Source: Gnetum montanum (lineage: Eukaryota; Streptophyta; Gnetopsida; Gnetales; Gnetaceae). Taken from it: a stretch of 64,000 bases of DNA. The stretch spans positions 152,919-216,918 of the forward strand of contig MNCI01001921.1 in assembly GCA_015680685.1 (NCBI GenBank). Direction: 5' to 3'. Below are positions 53,300 to 64,000 of this stretch, piece after piece. The notes under the pieces were generated by a model, which was given only the letters and a program-made list of their open reading frames with translations, was not told the DNA's origin and ran no database searches. Made by a program: the position numbers and the translations under genes. The number at the start of each line of letters is the position of its first letter. Position 1 is the stretch's first letter.

Positions 53300-55450
53300 C
53301 AGAGAGAGATGGAGAAGTAGGGTTTCCAACTGCATGTGTATGTGAGGGCTTAGATGGACTATTGGGTTGAAAAAAAGAGAGTCTTTTTTGTGATCTAGTG
53401 TCCAAACCACTTGGTTGATGGATTTTTTGTAGATTAATAACCTTGGTAGCATTACATTACTATAGTTGGGCTAGATGTTCATCCTACATAGATGGAGTAA
53501 GCAATAGCTATGTTAAGTGTGGAGGAACAAATGTAGGAATAGGAGGAGGATAAGGATAAAAAGTGGTATCCCTCCTTAAATATGTAGAATGAGTTCAATA
53601 ATATTTAAGAGGATAGTAGTGATGTTAGAAAGGAGAAACATGATTGGAAGAGTCACATGGAGATAGTAGTTTCTAAGCCTAATACCCATATGGATCAAGT
53701 TGTCTATAAGGGCATTATTTCCTTGGTGGTAACAACACTCATAATTGTGGTTGCTACCACTATTAATACTACTTGTATGACTATGATGGAGTTCTACTTC
53801 GATAATATTGTTTTTGTTGATGGAATTACCTAGGATTACCTTGAGGATAAGGTAATATTCTAGGTGTTTTCATTTTTGCTAGTCGTAGACTTAGAGCATA
53901 CACCCTAGACTCTCATAAGTGTGACACAATGGGGAAACATCCCTTAGGGTGTTCATATTGGTATATGTCACACCCACCACCATCATTTAATTCCATTTCT
54001 ACTACTTCCACTATTGTAGAAATCTTATCCTTACCCTTTTAATTGGCACATTTAGCTTCTTTTCACCTCCTGCGATCATGATCACTACCTTGTTCTTTGG
54101 ACTCTTCAACAATTTTCAAGATAGCTTAAAATCTACTATTCATAGAGTCTTATAATTTATCTACCTTAGCCAAAATTTTAGAGGTAAATATTTGAATTGG
54201 TAAGGTCTTCTAGTTCACTAGCTTATCAAGTAATGATTCCTCCTCACTATCAAAAAATCAAACCTCTCTCTTGTGAATTGAAGGATCATAATTATATTCT
54301 TCTACACTTTCACATTTCCTCAACTCTCCTTCTTCTTTTTTTACTTGCTTAATCAACCTTTGGATCTAATGGACTCTTAATTCTAATAATTGCCCTTGGG
54401 CATAGACTCCAAGAGTTTTCCTTATTTTGAATTGAATCCCATCTATGATATGATGAAGTTGCTCCTATTGAGAATAACCATGGCCAGGACATCTATAAAA
54501 TAGAAAATAATATCGACCCATTGTGGCATCCAAGGGTTTATGTGTCCCTTGTTTCCATCCTTGGATCTATCTCCTTAATTTGGAAACTCAGGATTACATA
54601 TGATATTTGTCATTGAATAGTTCGAGCATTATACTCCATTGTTTGATGGATTCCAGTTCTAAGGATTGGTACTATCTTTTTGCTACTTTAATGAGTATCC
54701 TAGGGAACAACTTAAGCTTTTGCTAGTCATTTTCCATATTTTGCAAGGCACAAGCATCATGAAAAGCTTGAAGATGTTTCTACAGATCTAAGTTCTATCC
54801 CCCTTCAAACCTAGGTATATTGTTCATGTTTAGCCTGTTGATCTAACTATCCTTTATGTGTCTTATAGGAATTCTAAATTTATTTTCAATGTTTAGCATG
54901 CTCTAGGTAACTAGCAAAGGCTTATCAAGGCCATGATTTTAGTGCCTGTGATGCCCTATGCTACCCCTTCAGTCATAGTGATAGGCCTCTCTTGAATGCT
55001 CGTGCCCTGAGTATTAACTTGCTTAATAGTCTCAATGATTATCTTAGTCCTATTAGTCACCTTCATCATGCTTGCAACCCCTATAGTTATGTTTAAATCT
55101 AGAAGAGAAAGATCACAATGAAGTTGAAGAGGAAAGAGGACTAGCATCCTCACAATGCCTACCATCCCCTTTTCAGTGATCGTGGTGATAATCATGATCA
55201 TGTTTCTTGTCTGCATCCCTGCCATGACTGTCCTTTTTGAATCCCCCTTTGTCATTGAATCAATTCTTGCTAAAACTAGGATTTTGGATTGTGGACTGTA
55301 GGTTCTAGTTTTGACCTCCTTCACTAAAGTCAAATAGAGGAGTTTCTTTGAATGAAAAACCCCTAGAGAAGGATTCTCCATCTTCTTTTTGGTATGTTAG
55401 GTATGGGGAATCATTAAATCACTTTCCCTTCACAATTTTGTAGTGCTGCT
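53300..55450 (-). pseudogene. Decayed gag, element D
   Basis: The His/Asp-rich KHDHDYHHDH segment near 55205-55170 and ASPLSSS, the gag core near 54850-54600 and the Tyr/Pro/Gln tail near 53700 align with A and B. The N-terminus is lost at the junction at about 55450. An open frame at 55381-54956 is in another phase and is probably a shadow. Confidence 0.6.
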
Positions 55451-55635
55451 CTAGCTATTGATCCCTTAGATGTTATGCATTAGTGGGATGATAAGCACTG
55501 TATTTAGTGGGATCATTGACTCCTACTATGCTATGAAAAAAGCTATATATTGAAGTTAATTAAGCACTGTATTTAGTGGGATCAATGAAGAAACTATATT
55601 CTAGCTATTGATCCCTTAGTTAATTAAGCACATAA
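55450..55635. other. Scrambled junction with repeated short patches
   Basis: tagctattgatcccttag occurs at about 55452 and 55602. taagcactgtatttagtggg occurs at 55492 and 55561. ttaattaagcac occurs at 55557 and 55619. A patch at about 55517-55547 (actcctactatgctatgaaa) resembles LTR sequence near 47420-47495. This looks like repair with templated insertions joining gag of D to an LTR piece of E. Confidence 0.7.
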
Positions 55636-56046
55636 CTATGATCGCTTCAAGCATGCACATGATGCTTTGTAATCCTAGTAACACTTAAAGTTTGATAACC
55701 CAACAACGTTATATGTGTTCATGATGTGCATGGAAAGTGGGATCGAATACTTATGTTAGTTATCAATTAGCACTTAAATTAGTTAAATTGATTATATATA
55801 AGTTTCAAATTATTGTTAATCATAGATAAATAAAATTTAAATTAATAAAAATCATGTGCCTCACTTACACTTAACCATACAATTAAGCTCCATAAGTGTA
55901 GTTGAGAAGATAGTGATTATCATGATTAGATTTCACATCCTAGAATTAGTATTCTTAGGAACTTAAAGTCTATAGAATTTGACCAAATTTTGCATGAAAA
56001 CTTGTGATTTGTATGGTTGGGCATAGAGGCACCTCGTCGCTCATCA
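55619..56046 (+). repeat. Truncated LTR (R/U5 side), element E
   Basis: Ends ...ggcacctcgtcgctcatca at 56046, matching U5 ends elsewhere. It includes ttacacttaaccatac and the coded reverse complement of cacgcatgatct in decayed form. The U3 part is missing. Confidence 0.68.
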
Positions 56047-56219
56047 CCTATGAAGGGTTATAAGGAAATTAATGCCTATGTGGTTTCTTTTTGACAATTT
56101 TTCTAACTATGTAATCGTAATGAGTTAAGAATTAATCTAATAAAGGATATGAGAAAGGAAAAAAGTTATCTAAATCTAAGTAAACATTCTAATAATTCTC
56201 AAATATTTAATGATTGTAG

Positions 56220-58950
56220 ATGGCCCCAAAGAGAGGAGCAATTGGAGGACCCTCATAGCTCACAAGTAAAAGACTAAGAGGCCAAGGTAGAGGTCGAATA
56301 GGAGAACAAGATCTAGAACATGTGGAGTAGCAAGCCCAATCCTTCAACATTTATCACGAAACTCCTGCTACTAGATAGTTGGTCCAAGGAGAGGCAGAGG
56401 AACCATAAGTAGAAGGAAAAAACCTCAAATTGCCACCAAACTACATGTAAGATATCCAAGAAAAGTTAATCCTGACCATAGTAGTTGTGGAAATGAACTT
56501 TGGAAAATTCATAGAATTTTTTCTGGAAGCTGTAAGGATGTAACTCCAAGTTTCACTATTATGGCCCACACTTTCAAAAAGCAGTGAAGGGTAGGAGAGA
56601 CTTATCAATTCTGGCATAATAAAGAAGAAGGCACTATGGTCAACATCAAAGGAGTCTTTGTTTCATATTTAATCAAGATGATAACTGAAGCTCTAAACAT
56701 ACTTAATGAAGGGGCAAAAGTAGCATATCTGTCCACGAAATTAGATGCTAAAACTAGAAATCTATGGATGAAATGAGCATATGGTAAAGAAGACAAAGGA
56801 TACAATGAGTTAACTTTGGAGGAAATAATTTATTTTAAAATTAGTACATATCATTTTTTTCCAACAAAAGGATTAATAGATTATCCATGCATGTAGCCAT
56901 AGGAAGTCCAATCTTGATGAGAAAATATAATGTAAACCTTGCACAACTCTATTTCATTGAGATCCAAAGGTGGTTCAAAGAAATGAAAGTAGGGAAGCCA
57001 ATACTTCCATTTCCTTTCCTTATTAGGAATCTATGCAAACATGTTGGAATCCTAGGGTATACCAATGATGTTCCCAGGAAGGCCCAACATGCCTTGTATG
57101 TTGAACTACTCAAGCTAGAACCACCTAGGAAAGACCAGGATGAGGAACAAATTGGTGCTTGGGAAACCAAACAAACTACTAAATAACAATAGTAAGTGGG
57201 ACCCAATGGCTAGTAGAAAGAGCAACAACAACAACAACAATATGAACAATAATAGCTGCAAGTTCCACCATTGCCATAGGATTACAAGCCATCAATGAAT
57301 AATTTGCAATAGATTGCACAAACCATTAGTTGGGAAACACATGATGAAGCCAACCTCTATAGAGTAATTGATAGTTCCATACAACCAATAGTTTCCATAA
57401 ACCTTGCAAGTGGATAGATATCATTGCAGTCAAGAGGAGAGGCCCAATGGTCATAACAAATTTCTGGAAACACTACATCATTCCAAGTGGTGCTTAAGAT
57501 TAGAGAAGGAGCCACAATTGTGGTTATTTAGGACCAAGATGTAGTGGGAGCAGCGGAAGTGATCATAGATCACATTAAAAAATATTTTAATATACTTTTT
57601 GTGCCACCATTAGATTTAACTAGAGCTAGGGACACTCAAATGCTAGTTGGAACCTTAATGACTCCTATAAACCATAAAGATTTGCTAGACTAACTATAAT
57701 ACAACTCATGATGTCACTATAATACGGTATGAACTTATTACAACTAAGAATAAGTTGATCATGGAAGAGATTAGGGTAAAGCATGCAGAGAATGAAATCC
57801 CCATATTCTAGAAAGAGCTTGTAGCCCTAAGAGCTAAACATAGAGATCCCACTTAATTCATTATGCCTAACCAACTAGAGTAATTCAAAACAATATAGAT
57901 TAATCACTTGATTTAGTAGAACAAGAAAATGGAGAATGAGAAGAAGAAAGCGATGTTGAATGCCTCGGTAGCTAAAGCCCAAATGTATGCACATGCTAAG
58001 GCAGTCATCATAGAATAAGAAGGGAATAAGAAACTCACTGTAGATAATATGTAATTGACCATTATGGAGAAATAGAATAACATCCTAGAGGAAAGCATCC
58101 ATTAGTTAAGAGAAAAACTGATGAGGGTCAACTAGGACATGAGCCACCTCACACAAGAAAAGATAACCATCTCAAAGAAGGAGGTACTCACTATCCACTA
58201 GAAACCAACTATTGAAATAAGTGTGTGGTAGAATGAGATAATGAAACATGAAAGGCTCAATGAATACTTTCGTGATCAAGTGGACATGTATAAGTAAATC
58301 AATAAGAAAGAAATCTAGATGGCAAAGGCCCAAATCAAATCCATTTCAGCATAAAACCTAATTGGAAACCCATCCTAGATGGCATGACCTATATCCACCA
58401 AGAAGAAATTAATAATAAAGACCTACATATAGAGGATCTAAAAGAATACATGGGGTTAGCTTACCTTTGTTGTGCTAAACTAGCCATGTTAATAGCAAGT
58501 AGACCCAAAATTGAATTAGATAGAAAGTGGAAGTCACATATGCATTGTATGAAAAAGAGTTTGTAAATCAAAAAGATGCTCTACATAAACTTCAGTTGGA
58601 AAGCTCTATGCTAGAAGTAGTTAAGGCTAGCAACTAAGGGCAAAAATATGTTGTAGTGAACCTTGCCCAAAGATTATCTGATTATCATGAGTTATGAGAC
58701 AAGGCCATGAAATTTGAGGAAGAGAAATCATAGTTTGCACCATGATACATCAAAACCAATTAGATGTTTCCATAGTTATCATGTCTATGAGATGTACCAA
58801 CTCCATCACACATCACACAACAACCATGGATGGTGCATGACCCTAGAATGGAGGAAGAGAAACTTTAGGAATTTCTCAGTAAATACAAAGTTTAGAATCA
58901 TGATGACAAAGGAAAGTGACCAATGAAGAAGCCACCACCACTAGGCACTA
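56220..58950 (+). pseudogene. Decayed env-like ORF of element E
   Basis: ATGGCCCCAAAG at 56220 (MAPKRGAIGGPS), preceded by gattgtag. The conserved block is open at 56887-57186 with NVNLAQLYFIEIQRWFKE and PFPFLIRNLCKHVGIL. An Asn/Gln-rich run (caacaa repeats) lies near 57222. The second half (57900-58600) is Lys/Glu/Asn-rich and probably coiled-coil. It ends near 58950 with KKPPP. Many stops. Confidence 0.6.
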
Positions 58951-59124
58951 CATAAGCTACATCGTGCTCCATCCAATTTTTGTTTATTCTATTTCAAAAT
59001 TTTCATGTCATGTCTTGTGTCAATTTTTGTAAAATGCCACTCCAACATTCAAGAGTCATGTATATAGTTAATTAGTCATGTAAATCTACCTCCCAATTTT
59101 GTAAGGAACTCTATCCTTGTTTTG

Positions 59125-60055
59125 TTTTAACTTGAGGACAAGTTTTTAGTCAATCATGGGGATATGATAAGATGAATTTTTATCAACTATGATATAGGGT
59201 ATCTAATATAAGAACTACAATATTGCATATATGATACTGGAGCACAAGCTATAACATTAGATATCTAATATCATGAGACTCATGCCTACTTATAAATATG
59301 ACACTTTGGCACATAGTGCAACACACAATTTCATCCACCCTTACCAAAGCTCTTTCAGTTTATTTTTGTGAATTTAGACTTAGCAACTAGAAGTGCGAAT
59401 GTCCATAGTATAGTGTGAAATAGTGAACAGTATCTTTATTTGAGAATTTTGTACTTGGGCACAAGTGTGACCAAAAATAAATATTGAGCTATTTTCTACC
59501 ATCATTCTCCTAGATTTACTATTTATAGTTAGAATAATTTTCTTACTATTTCCTAGGTTAATGTTTTACTTTCATAAATCACTTTACTTTTACATGTTCA
59601 TATGAAGTGGAATGAGTACAACTAATCTCGAGTATTTAAGTGTAATTTATTGGTAACCTAGTAGTACTATCGCTTGGTACACCCAATAATAGTACACGTG
59701 GTATCCCAACGGTAGTTACATGAAGCTCAAGGTATGTACAAAAGATTAGGAATGAATACCCATCATAGTAGGCTAGACTAGATTCATTATTCATTTTACT
59801 TAGTTTATAATTCACCTTTATATTCATCATGTATGCTAGTTACCAAAGGATCCAAAAAAAATCATGCATCTCATACCTCATGGAGCACTAAACCATACAG
59901 TCAGATTTCTCTAGCTCCATGTGGAAAGATGATGATCATAAACTTAAACTAATTACTAGCATATTAACATTATTTTGTCCATGGATTACGATCTGGTCAT
60001 GCGTGAATGCTTATGACTTGGATGGTTGGATGTTGGATTACTCCACTACTCATCA
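59125..60055 (+). repeat. Polypurine tract and 3' LTR of element E
   Basis: aacttgaggacaag and atggggata (about 59130-59164) precede the LTR, which runs from tgataag (59165) to ctactcatca (60055). U3 has gatatagggtatctaatat-type repeats like D. A TATA-like ttataaatatg lies near 59290. Confidence 0.7.
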
Positions 60056-60399
60056 AATGGTCAATTACTAGGCTGTAGGTTAAAGCTTCACTTTTAATAT
60101 ATGTTTAGTTTAACTATGGTGTAGGCTACAATAGCAAGCTTGCCCATTTCCCAACTCTCATTTCTAATTTCTAGTCTCATTTATGTGTTTTAAACTCATG
60201 ATCACTTTTCAGGTGTGTAGAATTGTTATTTTTGATGGAACATTGATTCACAATCACATAAAAAGAATGATTAAAAGACATTTTTAGACTAAATGTTTCT
60301 ATACTGATCTTCTAGATTTGCTCAATGAGGTAAAAATTTTATGAACTTTGTTTCAATTTTTAGCAAGTTTACATTAAGGGTAGGCACTTAACTCATACT
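60056..60399. other. Unassigned sequence after element E
   Basis: No recognisable coding frame or repeat. It could be the upstream part of the LINE scrap that follows, or older host sequence. Confidence 0.3.
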
Positions 60400-60500
60400 T
60401 ATTTACTATTATTATGGATGAACTAACAAAGGAAATACAAGATTAAATCCCTTGGTATATGCTATTTGCAGATGATATTGTGTTGATGTTAGTGTATATG
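60400..60500 (+). pseudogene. LINE reverse-transcriptase fragment
   Basis: Plus strand reads IIMDELTKEIQD, one stop, then IPWYMLFADDIVLM. The FADDIVL box is the catalytic motif C of plant L1-type LINE reverse transcriptases, and the MDELT...IQ...PW...LFADDIVL order matches that family. Only about 100 bases are recognisable. Confidence 0.7.
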
Positions 60501-60559
60501 CATAAGGATTATGATCCATCCTTGGTGTGGTAGGCCTATATTACTCTGGTGGATAAAAG

Positions 60560-62746
60560 AAGAATAAGTCTAAACTATATTGTTCCCTAGAGACATCAGA
60601 TGTTAAACATAATATCCATAAGGATCTAGTTGCCTATATGGATATTGTTGCCTTGGTGGTGGAATTGCCTACGTCTATGGTTGCTGCAAGTACTACTGAT
60701 ATTACTCTTGTGGTTGTGGGTAGGCTTCACTTGGGTAATATGTTAGCTAGAAAGAACATGGTATATTACATTGAGGATAAGGTATTCCTTTGGGTATCTA
60801 ATTTTTGACAAATATTAGATTAAGTGCACATATCCTATACTCCTACAAGTGATCCATAACAATGCAACATTCCTTGGGATGTTCATACTGGCACACACTG
60901 CATCCTTCCTCTTCCCTAAAATAGAGTCATTATACCCCTCAACTATAGCAACTTTACCTTTGTGCTTATACCTTTCTTATCCATAATATCTTTTCTTCTT
61001 CTTTTCCTTACCTTTGTTAAGTGCTTGTTTGGTCTTTTCTTCCACAATCTTTAGGACCATAGCAAATTTTTCATCCTCTAAATCCCACATTTTCTCTACC
61101 TTGCTATATCATTCATTAATTTTTGAATAGGTAGAATCTTTTTATGGATAACATCTTCCAATTTTTCCTCCTCTTTCTTTTCACATATCCACACATTATT
61201 TTTCCTTGTTGATGAATCTCTTTTATATTCTTCATCTCACTCTCTTCTTGAGTTCTCCTTCCTCATTTTCTACTTGATCAATTAATCTTTGAACTAAATG
61301 GATGGCCATCTCTAATAGTTGTCCTTGGGCATAAACCCTAAGGATCTTTTAGGTTTTTTTTTCTCAACCCATCTACTATGTGCCTTAGTTGGTTCCTTTG
61401 AGAGAATTCATGACTTGGACATCTATGTAGTAAGGAATAGTATCTAGCCATTGCCACATTAAGGGAGTTGAATGCTCCTTGTTTCCATCCTTGGATCTAA
61501 TTTCTTAAGATTAATACTTGTAAGTTTAAATTTATCATTGAAGAGTTCTAGCATGGTACTGCACCTTCAGATTGATTCTAATTCTAGAGATCAATACTAG
61601 CTTTCTACCTTCTTAATAAGTGTCCAAGAAAATAACTTAAGTTTTTACAATTCACTCTCTATATTTTGTAGGGAACAAAAATCATGGAATATTTAAAGCT
61701 ACTATTTTTGATCGACATTGTATCCACCTTCAAATATGGACATGTTATTCATGCCTAGCTACTTTAAGTGGTTGTCCTTATGTGCCTAGTTGAAATGTAG
61801 ACAACTTCCCTTATATTGATCATGTTGCGGGTTGCTAACAGGGGTTCTTCATGCTCATAGGGTTCATATGATCTATTGTAGTGGTCTTCCCTTTGGTACT
61901 CATATCTCTCTCTCTCTTTCTACACATCTAACCCTTTTTCTTTGTGGTTCATGTTCCTCATCTTCCTCATTAGAATGCCTCAAGCAATAATCATATCAAT
62001 CATGAGTCCAACATCTTTTCCTATCATGATCTCTGTACCTTTTCTCCCTTAGATTAGAGTCCATCCATGATTATGAGGATGAAGATGAAGAGTGGGGAAT
62101 GATGTTAACTAGTTCCCCTTCCATGACTATGATATTCTTCCCTTTGTGATCCAATAGAAGCTCTTAGCCTCAAGTCTTACTTATACTTAGACTCTATTGC
62201 TTCTCTTCTTGGTGTCTCTACTAAGGTTAAAGGTAACTGCCTTTTAATAGGTTTTTCTACATGGATAATAGATGTTTAAGAATAGATTTCATAATCCTAG
62301 TGGAGCTTCTTTGCTACAAATGCATCACTATCAAGTACTTCTAGGATAATAGGAGAGTTAATCTACTTTCCCTTGATGTGCACTTGTTTGGTCTTCATTG
62401 TAGCAGCTCTCTACATTTATGCCTCTATGGGTTGGTAGGGTCTTATCATGTGTATGGTCACATGGTACCCTTATTGCACATGGCTTAGATTCATTTTCGT
62501 TAAAGTTATTTGAAGCATGGTGGATGCTAAACTCTCTAGAGGAAGAACAATGTTTCCCTATAGATCTCTCCATCTTAACTGTCCATCTTGGTGAAAGATG
62601 AATGTAAAATTAGGGTATTAAGGATTAGTGTGAGCATATGAGATCCTTGTTTGCATAGGCATACTTCAATCTTCATCATCATTTGTTCTATCATTACTTC
62701 TTTTTATCTCTTTGGCAAGTGTTATTTTTTCCTTAGTTGAAGCCAT
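60560..62746 (-). pseudogene. Decayed gag of Athila-like element F
   Basis: Start ATG at 62746 (MASTKEKI). The core MNNMSIFEGGYNVDQ near 61755-61710 and FHDFCSLQNIESE match A and B. The tail PPPRQQYPYRQLDPYGYY lies near 60660-60605. It is cut off at about 60560 next to the LINE scrap. No stretch stays open for long, so this is one of the most decayed gag copies here. Confidence 0.65.
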
Positions 62747-62871
62747 GTTATGAGTGTGATGCTTACTTAAGTGTGTGTGTTATTAAAGTTAATTTAAGGA
62801 TATGGATGTTGATGTTAGAGCTCTTAATAAAATGAAATTTACAAAGTCAATTAATCAACACACATTAACAC

Positions 62872-62891
62872 ATCCCTGGAAATAGTGCCAA
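62872..62891 (-). other. Primer binding site, element F
   Basis: Minus strand TTGGCACTATTTCCAGGGAT directly abuts the LTR and aligns with the tRNA-Asp-type PBS of A. Confidence 0.72.
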
Positions 62892-63786
62892 TGATGAGTG
62901 ATGGAGTATCCCAACACTCTACCATACAAGTCATGAATGTTCATCCATGACTAGTTTGTAATCTACAAATGGACAATGTTATTATGTGAGTAATTGAGGT
63001 TAAGTTCGCAATTGTTGTCTTCATACTTTAAGTTAGTTAAGAATAAAGATATGGTTTAACTCATAGTGAGGCATATGATAATTGATGTTGTAGGGCTCAA
63101 ATAAAGCCTAGTGATAAACATGATTGAAAATGAAGGTTAAGCCTAAGTCTAAATAATAGTAAAACAAGAATCTATTCTATCCTAGAGTGATAGGTATCCA
63201 TTCTTGGTTTATTGGTCACATCTTAGACTCATGTAGTTATCACTGGAATTACCAAGTTGAATTACTACTAAGCGAATCAAGCAATGCCACTACTGGGTTA
63301 CTAGATAACTACTCTTAACACATAAAACCAATCATACCCATTCCACTTTACTAATAAGCATGTAAAGTGAAATACCTGGAAAAGTAAATTATTAACTACG
63401 AAAACAAGGAAATTATTCTAAGTAAACATAAAGAAAACTAAGTGACGCTGAAATGATGGAGAATAGCTTTGATCTTTATTACCATCCATAAACTATGTCC
63501 AAGTATAATTTGTTTGAATAAAGAATTTGATCAACTACCTAACATCAGACTACAAGCATTCACTCTCTACTACAACTACAAAATAAAACTACAAGAGTTT
63601 AGCTAAGGTGTTGAATCAAAAGTTATTGGATTGTGTATTCAAGTGCTATATTTTTAGGGCTATACACATTCCAAAACATTGTATCAATGATGATGTAGCA
63701 TGAGTGATGACATTGTATAAATGACATTGTTGATACAATGTTGTTATATGATGTTGTTACATGATAAAAATTTGACTTTATCATCA
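62892..63786 (-). repeat. 5' LTR of element F
   Basis: tgatgagtgatggag at 62892 to ...ctttatcatca at 63786. The U3 end carries repeats of tgttgatacaatgttg / gatgacattgtat (63700-63770), different from the other LTRs and marking a further subfamily. Confidence 0.7.
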
Positions 63787-64000
63787 TCAACAAAGGAATG
63801 AAGGCAATGAAAAAGCCACCACCACCTAGAACATGAGGCTACATCAAGATTTGAAGTCTTGTTATTATTTTTGTTTTGTCATATGTGTCCATCATGTAGT
63901 GCATGACAATTTTGTAATCACGACTTAAAACACAATGCAACATTCATAATAGATTCAATAATTTATATAAGTTATGATGTTAATGTTTGTAAATGACCCC
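63787..64000 (+). pseudogene. 3' end of another env-like ORF
   Basis: atgaaaaagccaccacc, then acctagaaca, matches the end of the env-like ORF in E (58921 onward) and C (about 43555). The fragment runs off the window and is entered directly from the LTR of F, so F probably inserted into it. Confidence 0.5.

Larger units (their letters stand above)
46781..55450 (-). mobile_element. Athila-like LTR retrotransposon D
   Basis: Minus strand: gag (from about 55450), protease, RT, RNase H, integrase, non-coding tract, a nearly deleted env-like region (about 47690-47980), polypurine tract and 3' LTR (46781-47635). The 5' LTR is missing; the right edge ends in a scrambled junction with element E. Confidence 0.72.
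55619..60055 (+). mobile_element. Athila-like element E, env-like ORF between LTRs, no gag-pol
   Basis: Plus strand: truncated LTR (55619-56046), 173 bp of spacer without a PBS, env-like ORF (56220 to about 58950), polypurine tract, full LTR (59165-60055). The gag-pol block is absent. Either an internal deletion or a join of two copies produced it. Confidence 0.6.

Noticed and set aside
54956-55381. Open frame of 141 codons on the minus strand
   Set aside because: It overlaps gag of element D in another phase; the His/Asp-rich gag signature is in a different frame.

Overview
The window looks like repeat-rich heterochromatin of a large-genome seed plant; I cannot name the species. Almost every recognisable coding stretch belongs to decayed Ty3/gypsy LTR retrotransposons of two related lineages. 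The first is Athila-like: PBS resembling TTGGCGCCGTTGCC, gag-PR-RT-RH-INT, then an extra env-like ORF before the 3' LTR. The second is Tat/Ogre-like: a second RNase H, AAAGAGGGG polypurine tract and LTRs of about 1.7-1.8 kb. I found no tRNA or rRNA gene and no intact ordinary host gene. A 12-base N run followed by a C homopolymer marks an assembly gap at 31095-31120.

Layout. 1-969 is the truncated LTR of a Tat-like element running off the left edge. 970-9799 is Athila-like element A (minus). Its 5' LTR (8818-9799) also serves as the 3' LTR of a second minus-strand Athila-like element, B, so A and B form an LTR-internal-LTR-internal-LTR tandem. B (8818 to about 38773) is split in its reverse transcriptase by the Tat-like element at 16182-33660, which is flanked by a decayed 5-bp target duplication (ggttt/agttt). 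After B comes the 3' half of a plus-strand Athila-like element C (38774-44705), an orphan plus-strand fragment (44706-46780), minus-strand element D (46781 to about 55450), a scrambled junction, plus-strand element E that has LTRs and the env-like ORF but no gag-pol (55619-60055), a LINE reverse-transcriptase scrap near 60.45 kb, the gag and 5' LTR of minus-strand element F (about 60560-63786), and a last plus-strand env-like fragment.

The notable object lies inside the Tat-like element. Between its protease and reverse transcriptase, antisense to the retroviral genes, is a separate gene-like unit at about 23030-27265 (+). It has a TATA box, a start codon in good context, about eight exons with several GT-AG introns of 83-103 bp in compatible phase, and a final stop codon. 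One exon resembles the FCP1/NIF class of HAD phosphatases, with the catalytic aspartates missing; the other exons I do not recognise. By my hand count 15 of about 17 premature stops are TAG or TGA, as expected from deamination of methylated CAG, CTGG and CGA, so the reading frame was probably open when the element inserted. The unit sits where Ogre elements carry an intron between PR and RT, and a good minus-strand 3' splice site lies at 22335 just before RT. This looks like a host-gene capture, or an element-specific antisense gene, housed in a retrotransposon intron.
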